Positions 55,705 through 64,000 of a DNA stretch of 64,000 bases are shown here, piece after piece; position 1 is the first letter of the stretch; the number at the start of each line of letters is the position of its first letter. Position numbers and translations under genes: made by a program. The notes beneath the pieces were generated by a model that saw nothing but the letters and a program-made list of their open reading frames with translations, did not search any database and was not told where the DNA came from. Source of the DNA: Streptomyces sp. H27-H5 (GTDB lineage Bacteria > Actinomycetota > Actinomycetes > Streptomycetales > Streptomycetaceae); NCBI RefSeq assembly GCF_026627505.1, contig NZ_JAPNLK010000003.1, positions 64,840 through 128,839 on the forward strand. Reading direction: 5' to 3'.

Positions 55705-55945
55705 GGCGGTAGCCCCCTGCTGGATCTGGCTGGTTCACCACAGCCTATGTGCTCGGGCAAGGGGCTCACCCGCAGCCGAAGCAGCATGCCGGCTACACCC
55801 CCTCACATGGGGTGGGAAGAGCCGAATTGATACGAATATTCGACCCCGCTTCCCCACCACAGGGGACATTTGACAGGCTGTCCCCGCAGCACGGGGGCGT
55901 GCGCGACAGCGGCCCGCACCGCCGCCACGGGAGGGAACACGCAGC
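55705..55945. other. Divergent spacer of the toxin-immunity-type cluster
   Basis: The 241-base gap between two oppositely directed operons should hold both promoters. The stretch around 55820-55880 is AT-richer than its surroundings. GGGAGGG near 55929-55935 is the ribosome site of the deaminase gene. No clear palindrome is visible. Confidence 0.4.
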
Positions 55946-56476
55946 ATGCAGAACACGGCAACACGCACAGACCGGACGGAACCGACGGAAGCCGGCCCCG
56001 CCGGCGATCCCCGCCTGCGCTGGAGCAGCACCGACGGCCCCGCCGTCCCCGTGCTCCGCTTCCGGCGCGACGGCATCCTCCCCACCGTCGCCGCCGCCCT
56101 GTCCGTACGCGGGGAGACCCTCACCGGCACCGCCGGGAAGGCCGACCAGCCACCCGTGCTGCACCCGCTCGTCCAGGACTTCCTCGACACCCTCACCAGC
56201 GGACAGCGGGAACGGTTCACCGGCCGATGCCCGGAAGCGATGCTCCTTTCCCGCCATCTCGCCGGCGTCGAGGGCGCCCGCAGCAAGCGCGCCTCCCGCA
56301 AGCCGCTGACGGCGAGCGAGGCGCGCCGTTCCCTGAAACAGGCCAGGATCACCGCCCGCCGCATCCGCGAGGACGGCGACCCGCTCCACGGGACCTACGC
56401 GCCCCCGTGCCGCTCCTGCGACGCCCTCCTCGCCCACTTCGGCGTACGTTCCGTCGACCTCACCCACTCCGAGTAG
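55946..56476 (+). CDS. YwqJ-type deaminase
   Basis: The product is 176 residues. The YwqJ-like deaminase signature is strong: HPLVQDFLDTL, then GRCPEAMLLSRHL with Cys95 and catalytic Glu97, and YAPPCRSCDALLAHFGVR with zinc ligands Cys155 and Cys158. YwqJ-type deaminases are predicted to act on nucleic acids or free nucleotides and occur as toxin domains in polymorphic systems. Here the domain stands alone with a 65-residue N-terminal region, no signal peptide and no secretion module. A SUKH-3 gene starts five bases after its stop, giving a classical effector-immunity arrangement. The target is unknown. Confidence 0.85.
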   Translation: MQNTATRTDRTEPTEAGPAGDPRLRWSSTDGPAVPVLRFRRDGILPTVAAALSVRGETLTGTAGKADQPPVLHPLVQDFLDTLTSGQRERFTGRCPEAMLLSRHLAGVEGARSKRASRKPLTASEARRSLKQARITARRIREDGDPLHGTYAPPCRSCDALLAHFGVRSVDLTHSE

Positions 56477-56481
56477 CCGCC

Positions 56482-57000
56482 ATGAGCACCTCGTCCCCCT
56501 CGTCCGCCTCCTACGACCGTTCCTCGGCGACCCGTTTCCCGGGGCCGGTGGACTCCGCGCTGCGCACCGCCGGTTGGGAGCCGGGCCGCTGGGACATCAA
56601 GCAGGCCGAGTACTGGGCCGACGCCCTGCGCGACCACACCACCCCCGCCGGGCACCGGCACACCGTCTTCCCGGCGGCCGTCGAGGCCTGGGCCGAGTTC
56701 GGCGGTCTGACCGTGGCCGGGCCCGGGCCCGGCCGTCAGATAGCCCCCGCCCGCGTACGCCTGGACCCGCTCACCGGGCTCCACCTGGCCCGCACCTTCT
56801 GCGACCTCGGCCGCGCCCTGTCGACCGAGCTGAGCCCGCTCGGCTCCGAGACCGACGGCGGCTCGCACCTCGCCATCGACCGCGAGGGCCGTGTCTACGG
56901 CATCGACCACACCGGCGACTGGTTCCTCGGCGCGAGCCTCGACGAGGCGCTGGCCCTGCTCCTCACGGGTCTCCAGCCGGTCCGTCTCACCACGGGCTGA
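56482..57000 (+). CDS. SUKH-3 domain immunity-type protein
   Basis: The product is 172 residues. The SUKH-3 pattern is visible: FPGPVDSALRTAGWEPGRWD, AVEAWAEFGGLTVAGPGPGR, SPLGSETDGGSHLAIDREG, VYGIDHTGDWFLGASLDEAL. SUKH-3 proteins are predicted immunity factors against deaminase and nuclease toxins. The gene begins five bases after the YwqJ deaminase stop, so the two are almost certainly co-expressed. It is cytoplasmic, with no signal or membrane segment. It is followed by a convergent histidine-kinase gene. Confidence 0.87.
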   Translation: MSTSSPSSASYDRSSATRFPGPVDSALRTAGWEPGRWDIKQAEYWADALRDHTTPAGHRHTVFPAAVEAWAEFGGLTVAGPGPGRQIAPARVRLDPLTGLHLARTFCDLGRALSTELSPLGSETDGGSHLAIDREGRVYGIDHTGDWFLGASLDEALALLLTGLQPVRLTTG

Positions 57001-57069
57001 CCCCGGTCGGGGGTCGGGGGCCGCCCGCTCCCCCGACCTCCGGGTGCCCGCGTGCGGGGAAGTCGTCCC

Positions 57070-58329
57070 CTACCGCCGCTCGCGCGGCAGGACCGCGGAC
57101 ACCTTGAAGCCGCCGTCGTCCGTCGGCCCCGAGACGAACACCCCGCCGAGTCCGAGCACCCGTTCGCGCATCCCCACCAGTCCGTTGCCGCCGCTGGGCA
57201 GTCCCGGTTCGGCGGCCTTGCCGTCACACGGCCCGTTCTCCACCTGCATGGCCACCTCACCGTCCCGGTGGGCCAGCCGTACGACGACCTTCGCGCCCGG
57301 CGCGTGCTTGTGGCAGTTGGTCAACGCCTCCTGCACCACGCGGTACGCGGTCTGTTCGACCTCGGCCGGATAGCCGGGGCACTCGCCCCGCACGTCCAGT
57401 TCGACGACCATCCCCGCCGTGCGGGACTGCCCGACCAGCGCCTCCAGTTCGTCCATCGACGGCCCGTCCTCGAAGATCCCCACCAACGCCGGCCGCGCCA
57501 GGGAGGCACTGGCCGGCTTCGGCGACTCGGCCCGCAGCACGCCCAGCATCTCGCGCAGTTCCGTCAGCGCCTGCCGCCCCATGTCGCCCACCAGGGCAGC
57601 GTTCTTCACGGCCTTCACGGGATCCTTCGCGGCCACCGCCTGGAGGGCCGCCGCGTGCACCACCATCAGCGACACCCGGTGGGCGACCACGTCGTGCATC
57701 TCGCGCGCGATCCGCGTCCGTTCCTCCGTGCGGGCCCACTCGGCCCGCTCCTCCGCGCGGTCCGCCAACAGCGACAGTTCCCGCTCCAGCGAGTCCGCGC
57801 GTTCGTGGAGGCTCTCCATCAACCGGCGGCGCGCCCCGATGTACAGCCCGAGCAGCACCGGCGGCACGGTCAGCGCCACCGCCACGAACACGGACAGCAC
57901 GACCACGAGCGTCCCGTCGGCCTCCACGTCCCCGCGCGTCCGCATGTACATCACGACGAACGTCCCGGCCAGCGACATCGACGCGAGCGTGGCGGTGATC
58001 CGGCGGGGCACGTCGGAGGAGGCCAGCGTGTACAGGCCCACCACCGCGAGGAGGAACCCCATCGCGGCGGGGGTGACGGCGATGGCCACCAGCACCACGG
58101 CGATGGGCCACCTGCGTCGCAGCACGAGCGTGGCCCCCACCACGAGCCCGAACAGCACCCCGAGGACCACGGGAATGCCGGCCTCGTGGGCGAAGGGCAC
58201 CCCCTCGACGGCGCACTCGGCGGCGGACACCACACCGAGTCCCACGTCCAGCGCGGCGCTCCGCCGCCTCTCCCACCACCAGGGGCCGTCGCGCCCCATC
58301 CCGTCCCGCTCTTCCCCCGTACTGGTCAT
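57070..58329 (-). CDS. NarL-type sensor histidine kinase, orphan
   Basis: The product is 419 residues. About five to six membrane segments occupy residues 25-180 (GIPVVLGVLFGLVVGATLVL, IAVVLVAIAVTPAAMGFLLAV, LVVVLSVFVAVALTVPPVLLG). A HisKA_3 dimerisation domain follows, with the phospho-accepting His in EERTRIAREMHDVVAHRVSL. The HATPase region contains VVQEALTNCHKHAPGAKVVV (N box) and GNGLVGMRERVLGLGG (G box). No response regulator gene is adjacent, which is unusual for this family. The open frame extends upstream to 58446, but the ATG at 58327-58329 starts just before homology begins. Confidence 0.87.
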   Translation of the reverse strand: MTSTGEERDGMGRDGPWWWERRRSAALDVGLGVVSAAECAVEGVPFAHEAGIPVVLGVLFGLVVGATLVLRRRWPIAVVLVAIAVTPAAMGFLLAVVGLYTLASSDVPRRITATLASMSLAGTFVVMYMRTRGDVEADGTLVVVLSVFVAVALTVPPVLLGLYIGARRRLMESLHERADSLERELSLLADRAEERAEWARTEERTRIAREMHDVVAHRVSLMVVHAAALQAVAAKDPVKAVKNAALVGDMGRQALTELREMLGVLRAESPKPASASLARPALVGIFEDGPSMDELEALVGQSRTAGMVVELDVRGECPGYPAEVEQTAYRVVQEALTNCHKHAPGAKVVVRLAHRDGEVAMQVENGPCDGKAAEPGLPSGGNGLVGMRERVLGLGGVFVSGPTDDGGFKVSAVLPRERR

Positions 58330-58533
58330 GCCGTCCAGCCTACGCAGGGGCCCCGGTCGGCAGGCGAGCGAAATTCCCGGGGACGAGGGCGCGCGACACC
58401 CCTCACGCGCGCCGCGCGACGCGCGTACTGCAAGGCACCGATCCATACCGTCGCGATGAGGGGCGGTGGTGCGGCATAGTAGGTCTCGTCGACTCGACCA
58501 CCAGGGAGTAATGTCCGGTCAAGTCACGGTTGA

Positions 58534-58605
58534 TCCCCTGTGGTGTAATTGGCAGCACTGAGGCTTTTGGTGCCTTATGTCCGGGTTCGAGTCCTGGCGG
58601 GGGAG
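58534..58605 (+). tRNA. tRNA-Gln(UUG)
   Basis: Acceptor TCCCCTG pairs with CGGGGGA (one G-T pair), the D-arm contains TGGTGTAATTGGCAGCA, and the anticodon stem GAGGC/GCCTT encloses loop TTTTGGT with anticodon TTG. The T-arm is CCGGG-TTCGAGT-CCTGG. CCA is not encoded. A strong stem-loop follows at 58619-58643. Confidence 0.95.
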
Positions 58606-58618
58606 CTTTCACACATGC

Positions 58619-58643
58619 GGGTCCCGACCTCCGGTCGGGACCC
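58619..58643 (+). terminator. Stem-loop after tRNA-Gln
   Basis: GGGTCCCGACC (58619-58629) pairs perfectly with GGTCGGGACCC (58633-58643) around TCC, 14 bases after the tRNA. The glmU promoter should lie between here and 58714; TATCCT near 58672 is a -10 candidate. Confidence 0.8.
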
Positions 58644-58713
58644 GGCTTCGTTTCCGCCCCCCGGCCCCCGGCTATCCTTCACGGGTCCACCCCCGAAGCC
58701 GAAGGGCACCCCC

Positions 58714-60159
58714 GTGAGCGCAACCCGCCCGGCAGCCGTCGTCGTACTCGCAGCGGGTGAAGGCACCCGCATGAAGTCGGCCACACCGAAGGTTCTGCAC
58801 GAGATCAGCGGGCGTTCGCTCGTCGGTCACGTCGTCGCCGCCTCGCGCGAGCTCGACCCCGCACACCTCGTGGTCGTCGTCGGCCACGCACGCGAGCAGG
58901 TCACCGCGCACCTCGCCGACATCGACGCCGATGTCCGCACGGCCGTCCAGTACGAGCAGAACGGCACCGGACACGCCGTCCGGATGGCCCTCGAAGAACT
59001 CGGCGGCGAGCAGACCGGCACCGTGGTCGTCGTCTGCGGCGACACCCCGCTGCTGACCGGCGAGACCCTCGCCGAACTCACCGCCACGCACGAGGCCGAC
59101 GGCAACGCCGTCACCGTGCTGACCGCCGAGGTGCCCGACTCGACCGGCTACGGCCGCATCATCCGCGGCGCCGACGGCGCCGTGACCGCGATCGTCGAGC
59201 ACAAGGACGCCACCGACGCGCAGCGCGCGATCCGTGAGATCAACTCGGGGGTCTTCGCGTTCGACGGGGCCCTGCTGAGCGACGCGCTGGGCAAGGTCCG
59301 CACGGACAACAGCCAGGGCGAGGAGTACCTCACCGACGTGCTCGGCATCCTGCGCGAGGCCGGCCACCGCGTCGGCGCGGCGGTCGGCGCCGACCACCGT
59401 CAGATCCTCGGCATCAACAACCGGGTGCAACTCGCCCAGGCACGGGCCCTGCTGAACGCGCGCCTGCTGGAGAACGCGATGCTCTCCGGCGTGACCGTCG
59501 TCGACCCGGCGAGCACGCTGGTGGACGTGACGGTCACCTTCGGGCAGGACGCGGTCATCCACCCGGGTACGCAGCTCCTGGGTGCCACGCACATCGCGGA
59601 GGGCGCCGAGGTCGGCCCCAACACCCGCCTGAAGGACACCCGGGTCGGCCCCCGGGCGCGCGTCGACAACACGGTGGCGGACACCGCCGTGATCGGCGAG
59701 TCGGCGTCCGTCGGCCCGTTCGCGTACCTGCGTCCGGGGACGAACCTCGGCCTGAAGGCCAAGGCCGGCACCTACGTCGAGATGAAGAACGCGACCATCG
59801 GCGAGGGCACCAAGGTGCCGCACCTCTCGTACGTGGGCGACGCGACCATCGGCGAGTACACGAACATCGGTGCGGCCAGCGTGTTCGTGAACTACGACGG
59901 CGAGAACAAGCACCACACGACCATCGGTTCACACTGCAAGACGGGCTCGGACAACATGTTTGTGGCGCCCATCACCATCGGGGACGGCGCCTACACGGCG
60001 GCCGGCTCGGTGATCACGAAGGACGTCCCGGCCGGCGCGCTGGCCGTGGCCCGTGGCCAGCAGCGGAATATCGAGGGTTGGGTGGCCCGCAAGCGTCCGG
60101 GGAGCGCCGCGGCGACGGCGGCCCAGTCGGTGGCTCCGGAGGACTCCGACGGCCGTTGA
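58714..60159 (+). CDS. glmU: Bifunctional UDP-N-acetylglucosamine pyrophosphorylase
   Basis: The product is 481 residues. It acetylates glucosamine-1-phosphate and then forms UDP-GlcNAc, the precursor of peptidoglycan. The uridyltransferase domain (1-230) starts with VVVLAAGEGTRMKSATPKVLH and contains YEQNGTGHAVRMA, VCGDTPLL and EINSGVFAF. The left-handed beta-helix acetyltransferase domain (about 255-450) contains YLRPGTNLGLKAKAGTYVEM and NYDGENKHHTTIGSH. The tail is Ala-, Ser- and Glu-rich. GTG at 58714 fits the start of homology. It heads the run glmU, prs, rplY, pth, the conserved actinobacterial order. Confidence 0.95.
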   Translation: MSATRPAAVVVLAAGEGTRMKSATPKVLHEISGRSLVGHVVAASRELDPAHLVVVVGHAREQVTAHLADIDADVRTAVQYEQNGTGHAVRMALEELGGEQTGTVVVVCGDTPLLTGETLAELTATHEADGNAVTVLTAEVPDSTGYGRIIRGADGAVTAIVEHKDATDAQRAIREINSGVFAFDGALLSDALGKVRTDNSQGEEYLTDVLGILREAGHRVGAAVGADHRQILGINNRVQLAQARALLNARLLENAMLSGVTVVDPASTLVDVTVTFGQDAVIHPGTQLLGATHIAEGAEVGPNTRLKDTRVGPRARVDNTVADTAVIGESASVGPFAYLRPGTNLGLKAKAGTYVEMKNATIGEGTKVPHLSYVGDATIGEYTNIGAASVFVNYDGENKHHTTIGSHCKTGSDNMFVAPITIGDGAYTAAGSVITKDVPAGALAVARGQQRNIEGWVARKRPGSAAATAAQSVAPEDSDGR

Positions 60160-60293
60160 GGTGAACTGACCGGAAACAGGTGCGCCCTGGACGGCGTACC
60201 GTGATAGGTGCACGCAATTCGGCTGGCTCACCGTGTGCGGGACGGACGCGCACGGGGGCGAGCAGCTTTCCACACGTCTGAGGAGACAGTGCT

Positions 60294-61271
60294 GTGACCG
60301 GGATCAAGACGACCGGCGAGAAGAAGCTGATGCTCTTCTCCGGCCGCGCCCACCCCGAGCTGGCCGAGGAGGTCGCACACCAGTTGGGTGTCGGTCTCGT
60401 GCCGACCAAGGCTTTCGACTTCGCGAACGGTGAGATCTACGTCCGCTTCCAGGAGTCGGCTCGTGGCGCGGACTGCTTCCTGATCCAGAGCCACACGGCT
60501 CCGATCAACAAGTGGATCATGGAGCAGCTGATCATGATCGACGCGCTGAAGCGTGCGTCGGCCCGCTCCATCACCGTGATCGTCCCGTCCTACGGGTACG
60601 CCCGCCAGGACAAGAAGCACAAGGGCCGCGAGCCGATCTCGGCGCGCCTGGTCGCGGACCTGCTGAAGACGGCCGGTGCGGACCGCATCCTGACCGTCGA
60701 CCTGCACACCGACCAGATCCAGGGCTTCTTCGACGGCCCGGTCGACCACCTGTCCGCCCTCACCGTCCTCGCGGACTACGTCGGCGCCAAGGTGGACCGC
60801 ACCAAGCTCACGATCGTCTCCCCGGACGCCGGTCGCGTGCGCGTGGCCGACCGCTGGTGCGACCGTCTGGACGCGCCGCTGGCCATCGTGCACAAGCGCC
60901 GCGACAAGGACGTCGCCAACCAGGTGACCGTCCACGAGGTCGTCGGTGAGGTCAAGGGCCGCGTCTGCGTCCTGGTCGACGACATGATCGACACGGGTGG
61001 CACCATCTGCGCCGCCGCCGACGCGCTGTTCGCGCACGGCGCGGAGGACGTCATCGTGACGGCCACGCACGGCATCCTGTCCGGCCCCGCGGCCGACCGC
61101 CTGAAGAACTCCAAGGTCAGCGAGTTCGTGTTCACGAACACCCTGCCCGACCCGTCGGACCTGGAGCTCGACAAGATCACGGTGCTGTCGATCGCCCCGA
61201 TGATCGCGCGCGCCGTGCGCGAGGTCTTCGAGGACGGCTCGGTCACCAGCCTGTTCGAGGAGCAGCAGTAG
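60294..61271 (+). CDS. prs: Ribose-phosphate pyrophosphokinase
   Basis: The product is 325 residues. It makes phosphoribosyl pyrophosphate from ribose-5-phosphate and ATP for nucleotide, histidine and tryptophan synthesis. Key motifs are FANGEIYVRFQESARGADCF, VIVPSYGYARQDKKHKGREP (ATP-binding loop), LTVDLHTDQIQGFFDGPVDH (flag and ligand region) and the PRPP-binding loop VCVLVDDMIDTGGTICAAAD. GTG at 60294 lies eight bases after GAGGAG. It sits 134 bases downstream of glmU. Confidence 0.96.
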   Translation: MTGIKTTGEKKLMLFSGRAHPELAEEVAHQLGVGLVPTKAFDFANGEIYVRFQESARGADCFLIQSHTAPINKWIMEQLIMIDALKRASARSITVIVPSYGYARQDKKHKGREPISARLVADLLKTAGADRILTVDLHTDQIQGFFDGPVDHLSALTVLADYVGAKVDRTKLTIVSPDAGRVRVADRWCDRLDAPLAIVHKRRDKDVANQVTVHEVVGEVKGRVCVLVDDMIDTGGTICAAADALFAHGAEDVIVTATHGILSGPAADRLKNSKVSEFVFTNTLPDPSDLELDKITVLSIAPMIARAVREVFEDGSVTSLFEEQQ

Positions 61272-61300
61272 GCGCTCCCGCCGCTGCGCGGTAGATCCTT

Positions 61301-61329
61301 TTGGGTACGGCCTCCCGGCCGGGTAGACT
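61301..61329 (+). promoter_or_regulatory. Predicted promoter of rplY/ctc
   Basis: TTGGGT (61301-61306) and TAGACT (61324-61329) are separated by exactly 17 bases, a good sigma-HrdB-type promoter. It would give a leader of about 130 bases before the rplY ATG, so rplY can be expressed independently of prs. Confidence 0.65.
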
Positions 61330-61463
61330 CCACGAGTTGCTCGGCGAGGGAGGCCGTACCTGTTCACACGGGTGTCGGCGCTCCGTTATCGACGCGCTCT
61401 TCGTAGCAGGCCGTTCCGGCCGGGTGACTGTCGTCCATTTCCGTCACCCCACGAGGAGTGAGC

Positions 61464-62045
61464 ATGTCCGAGGTCAAGCTTTCCGCCCAGCTCCGTGACA
61501 CCTTCGGCAAGGGCTCTGCCCGTCAGGCGCGTCGCGACGCCCTGACCCCCGCCGTCATCTACGGCCACGGCACCGACCCGAAGCACGTCAACGTCGACGC
61601 CCACGCCCTTCAGCTGGCGCTGCGCACCCCGAACGTCCTGCTCTCCCTGGACCTCGGCGACGCCGGCACCGAGCTGGTCATCCCGAAGGCCGTGCAGAAG
61701 CACCCCCTGAAGCGCACGATCTCCCACGTCGACTTCCTGATCGTCAAGAAGGGCGAGAAGGTCACCGTCGACGTCGCGATCGTCACCGAGGGCGAGCTGG
61801 CCGCCGGCGGCAACATGCTGGAGACCCTCCAGAACACCATCTCCGTCGAGGCCGAGGCCACCCACATCCCGACCGAGGTCACCGTCTCCATCGCGGGCCT
61901 CGAGGCCGGCGACACCATCCACGCCAAGGACCTGGTCCTCCCGAAGGGCACCACCCTGGCCGTCGACGGCGACATCGCCGTCCTCCAGGTCGTCGCCCCG
62001 CAGGCCGAGGAGCCGACCGCCGAGGCCGAGGGCACCGAGGCCTGA
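61464..62045 (+). CDS. rplY: Ribosomal protein L25, general stress protein Ctc type
   Basis: The product is 193 residues, the long CTC/TL5 form. The N-terminal L25 domain (about 1-90) binds 5S r[23 protein letters not shown], then [19 protein letters not shown]. The C-terminal beta-domain (95-180) contains [20 protein letters not shown] and [19 protein letters not shown]. The acidic tail is [15 protein letters not shown] at 61464 follows GAGGAG with five-base spacing and is preferred over the GTG at 61458. The downstream neighbour is pth. Confidence 0.94.
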   Translation: MSEVKLSAQLRDTFGKGSARQARRDALTPAVIYGHGTDPKHVNVDAHALQLALRTPNVLLSLDLGDAGTELVIPKAVQKHPLKRTISHVDFLIVKKGEKVTVDVAIVTEGELAAGGNMLETLQNTISVEAEATHIPTEVTVSIAGLEAGDTIHAKDLVLPKGTTLAVDGDIAVLQVVAPQAEEPTAEAEGTEA

Positions 62046-62075
62046 GCCTCGCCCTCCCCTCTCGGCACTTGCTGA

Positions 62076-62116
62076 ACGACCGCCGTCCGGCTCCACTGGA
62101 GCGGGACGGCGGTCGT
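62076..62116 (+). terminator. Strong stem-loop just before pth
   Basis: ACGACCGCCGTCC (62076-62088) pairs perfectly with 62104-62116, with GCTCC/GGAGC pairing inside the loop. It ends only 20 bases before the pth start codon, leaving no room for a promoter downstream of it. Confidence 0.75.
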
Positions 62117-62136
62117 CTTCGTTAAGGAGCTTTTTG

Positions 62137-62727
62137 ATGTCGGACGACACGGCCCCCTGGCTGATCGTCGGTCTCGGGAACCCCGGGGCGGAGTACGCGG
62201 GCAACCGCCACAACATCGGGTTCATGGTCGTGGACCTGCTGGCCGAGCGGATGCGCGGCAAGTTCAAGGCGCACAAGGCGCGGGCGCAGGTGGTCGAGGG
62301 CCGGATCGGCCCGCCCGGCCCGGCGAACCGTCGGGTGGTGCTGGCCAAGCCCATGTCGTTCATGAACCTGTCGGGCGGCCCGGTGACGGCGCTGCGCGAC
62401 TTCTACAAGGTTCCGTTGGACCGGATCGTCGCGGTCCACGACGAGTTGGACATCGACTACCCGACGCTGCGCCTGAAGCTGGGCGGCGGGGACAACGGCC
62501 ACAACGGCCTGAAGTCGATGACGAAGGCGATGGGGCCGGACTACCACCGGGTCCGCTGCGGCATCGGCCGGCCGCCGGGCCGGATGCAGGTGGCGGACTT
62601 CGTGCTGAAGGACTTCTCGTCCACGGAGCGCAAGGAGCTGGACTGGTTCGTCGACCGTTCGGCGGACGCGGTGGAGTGTCTGATCCAGGAGGGTCTGGAG
62701 CGCGCGCAGTCCACCTACAACTCCTGA
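62137..62727 (+). CDS. pth: Peptidyl-tRNA hydrolase
   Basis: The product is 196 residues. It releases peptides from peptidyl-tRNA that drops off ribosomes. Signatures are [21 protein letters not shown] with catalytic His25, [44 protein letters not shown] and [15 protein letters not shown] [15 protein letters not shown] at 62137 lies seven bases after AAGGAG. It follows rplY but is separated from it by a strong stem-loop. Confidence 0.95.
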   Translation: MSDDTAPWLIVGLGNPGAEYAGNRHNIGFMVVDLLAERMRGKFKAHKARAQVVEGRIGPPGPANRRVVLAKPMSFMNLSGGPVTALRDFYKVPLDRIVAVHDELDIDYPTLRLKLGGGDNGHNGLKSMTKAMGPDYHRVRCGIGRPPGRMQVADFVLKDFSSTERKELDWFVDRSADAVECLIQEGLERAQSTYNS

Positions 62728-62740
62728 CGGAGACCACACA

Positions 62741-62779
62741 CGAAGGAAGCCCCCGCCGATCCGGCGGGGGCTTCCTTCG
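62741..62779. terminator. 18-bp perfect stem-loop between pth and ppc
   Basis: CGAAGGAAGCCCCCGCCG (62741-62758) pairs perfectly with 62762-62779 around ATC. It serves the convergent genes pth and ppc. Confidence 0.88.
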
Positions 62780-62794
62780 CGTGTGCGGGGTGCG

Positions 62795-64000
62795 TCAGCC
62801 GGTGTTGCGCAGACCGGCGGCGACTCCGTTGACGGTGAGCAGCAGGGCTCGGGCGAGCAGCGGGTCGGCCTCCTCGCCGCGCTCGGCCGCGGCGCGCTGG
62901 CGGGCCAGCAGGGAGACCTGGAGGTAGGAGATCGGGTCCAGGTAGGCGTCACGGACGGCGAAGGTCTGCTGGAGCACCGGGTGGGAGTCCAGGAGCTCGT
63001 GGCCGCCGGTGATGCGCAGCACCTCGCGGACGGTCAGCTCGTGTTCGGCCTCGATGCGGGCGAAGACGTGCTTCAGCTCGTCGGGGACGAGGGTGTCCAC
63101 GTAGTGCCGGGCGATCCGCAGGTCGGTCTTGGCCAGGGTCATCTCGACGTTGGACAGGAAGTTGCGGAAGAAGTGCCACCGCTCTCCCATCTCGCTGAGG
63201 ACCATGTCCTGGCCGGCCTCGCGGAGGGCCTTGAGGCCCGAGCCGACGCCGTACCAGCCGGGCACGATCTGGCGGGACTGGGTCCAGCCGAACACCCACG
63301 GGATGGCGCGCAGGCCGTCGAGGCCGGCTCCGGAGTCGGGGCGGCGGGAGGGCCGGGACCCGAGGTGGAGGTCGGCGAGCTGGTCGACGGGGGTCGCGGC
63401 GAAGAAGTACGCCGGCAGGTCGGGGTCCTCGACGAGCGCGCGGTAGGCGCCGTGCGCGGCGTCGGAGACGGTGTCCATGGCGGCGTCCCAGCGGGCGAGG
63501 TCGTCGTCGGACTGGCGCGGGGCGGTGTGCAGGGCGGAGGCCTGCAGGGTGGCCGCGACGGTCAGTTCGAGGTTCTCGCGGGCCAGGGACGGGACGAGGT
63601 ACTTGTCGGAGATGACCTCGCCCTGCTCGGTGACCTTGATCTCGCCTTCGAGGGTGCCCCAGGGCTGGGCGAGGATCGCGTCGTGCGAGGGGCCGCCGCC
63701 GCGGCCGACGGTGCCGCCGCGGCCGTGGAACAGGCGCAGGCGGACCCCGTAGCGGTGGGCGACGTCCCGCAACCGGCGCTGGGCACGGTGGATCTCCCAC
63801 TGGCTGGTGGTGATGCCGCCGAACTTGCTGGAGTCGGAGTAGCCGAGCATGACCTCCTGGACGTCGCCGCGCAGGGAGACGAGGCGCCGGTAGGAGGGGT
63901 CGGCGAGCATGGCGTCGAGGATGACGTCGGCGGCCTTGAGCTCGTCGGTGGTCTCCAGGAGCGGCACGATGCCGATCTTGGCCCAGCCGGCGTGGAGGTC
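62795..64000 (-). CDS. ppc: Phosphoenolpyruvate carboxylase, C-terminal part, N-terminus beyond the window
   Basis: About 401 C-terminal residues of the roughly 900-residue enzyme are present. It carboxylates phosphoenolpyruvate to oxaloacetate to refill the citric-acid cycle. Visible signatures are [39 protein letters not shown] (the catalytic glycine- and arginine-rich loop) and [19 protein letters not shown]. The C-terminus ends in AAGLRNTG, a slight variant of the QNTG end. The frame is open to position 64000, so the gene is truncated only by the window. Enolase, which makes its substrate, is encoded 35 kb away. Confidence 0.95.
   Translation of the reverse strand, partial: DLHAGWAKIGIVPLLETTDELKAADVILDAMLADPSYRRLVSLRGDVQEVMLGYSDSSKFGGITTSQWEIHRAQRRLRDVAHRYGVRLRLFHGRGGTVGRGGGPSHDAILAQPWGTLEGEIKVTEQGEVISDKYLVPSLARENLELTVAATLQASALHTAPRQSDDDLARWDAAMDTVSDAAHGAYRALVEDPDLPAYFFAATPVDQLADLHLGSRPSRRPDSGAGLDGLRAIPWVFGWTQSRQIVPGWYGVGSGLKALREAGQDMVLSEMGERWHFFRNFLSNVEMTLAKTDLRIARHYVDTLVPDELKHVFARIEAEHELTVREVLRITGGHELLDSHPVLQQTFAVRDAYLDPISYLQVSLLARQRAAAERGEEADPLLARALLLTVNGVAAGLRNTG

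Noticed and set aside
52425..57000. Classical contact-dependent or type VI/VII secretion toxin locus
   Set aside because: No signal peptide, WXG100, RHS/YD repeats, LXG or secretion genes are visible in or beside the cluster.

Overview
The window is a high-GC actinomycete chromosome segment, almost certainly Streptomyces. Third-codon positions are nearly all G or C, many genes start with GTG, and the marker set is typical of the genus: a UAA-decoding leucine tRNA (bldA type), tandem resuscitation-promoting factors, Rex-type operators and a DivIC/FtsB-eno-rpf neighbourhood. From memory, the order hutU ... bldA ... cfa ... ndh ... eno ... rpf ... mfd ... glmU-prs-rplY-pth ... ppc matches the chromosomal core of S. 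coelicolor. I see no prophage, CRISPR array, insertion sequence or replication origin.

Left part (1-24 kb): the start of hutU (cut by the window edge) diverges from a PLP decarboxylase. A TetR/flavin monooxygenase divergent pair and an RpiR-type regulator follow; a palindrome near the regulator's start resembles one inside the hutU promoter. Next come cystathionine beta-synthase, an SGNH hydrolase, a thiolase, small conserved proteins and a Bax-inhibitor-1 membrane protein. The tRNA-Leu(UAA) bldA gene and a MacB/FtsX-type ABC exporter come next. After these lie a cyclopropane synthase, the Rex-controlled type II NADH dehydrogenase ndh, a decayed PP2C-kinase locus and a small RelE-type toxin-antitoxin pair.

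Middle (24-46 kb): Ppx/GppA phosphatase, DUF501, an FtsB/DivIC-like division protein, enolase, and two secreted Rpf muralytic enzymes. The first Rpf gene sits behind a recognisable c-di-AMP (ydaO-type) riboswitch. Then come a P450 divergent from a flavohaemoprotein, MazG, a SurA-like lipoprotein, a YfhO-type membrane protein, a Ser/Thr kinase coupled to a membrane protein, the repair helicase Mfd, and a second ABC exporter closely related to the first.

Right part (46-64 kb): an MFS exporter, and a membrane protein that is the only gene I found with an in-frame TTA codon, and so a candidate target of the bldA tRNA in the same window. A CGNR regulator/hydrolase divergent pair and a coiled-coil protein follow. 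Then comes a four-gene cluster (52.4-57.0 kb) rich in toxin-type nuclease and deaminase domains and SUKH immunity-type domains, two of them fused into single polypeptides; this is the most unusual accessory locus. The window ends with an orphan histidine kinase, tRNA-Gln, and the housekeeping run glmU, prs, rplY (ctc), pth and the C-terminal part of ppc. Perfect stem-loops of 11 to 20 bp mark many gene ends.
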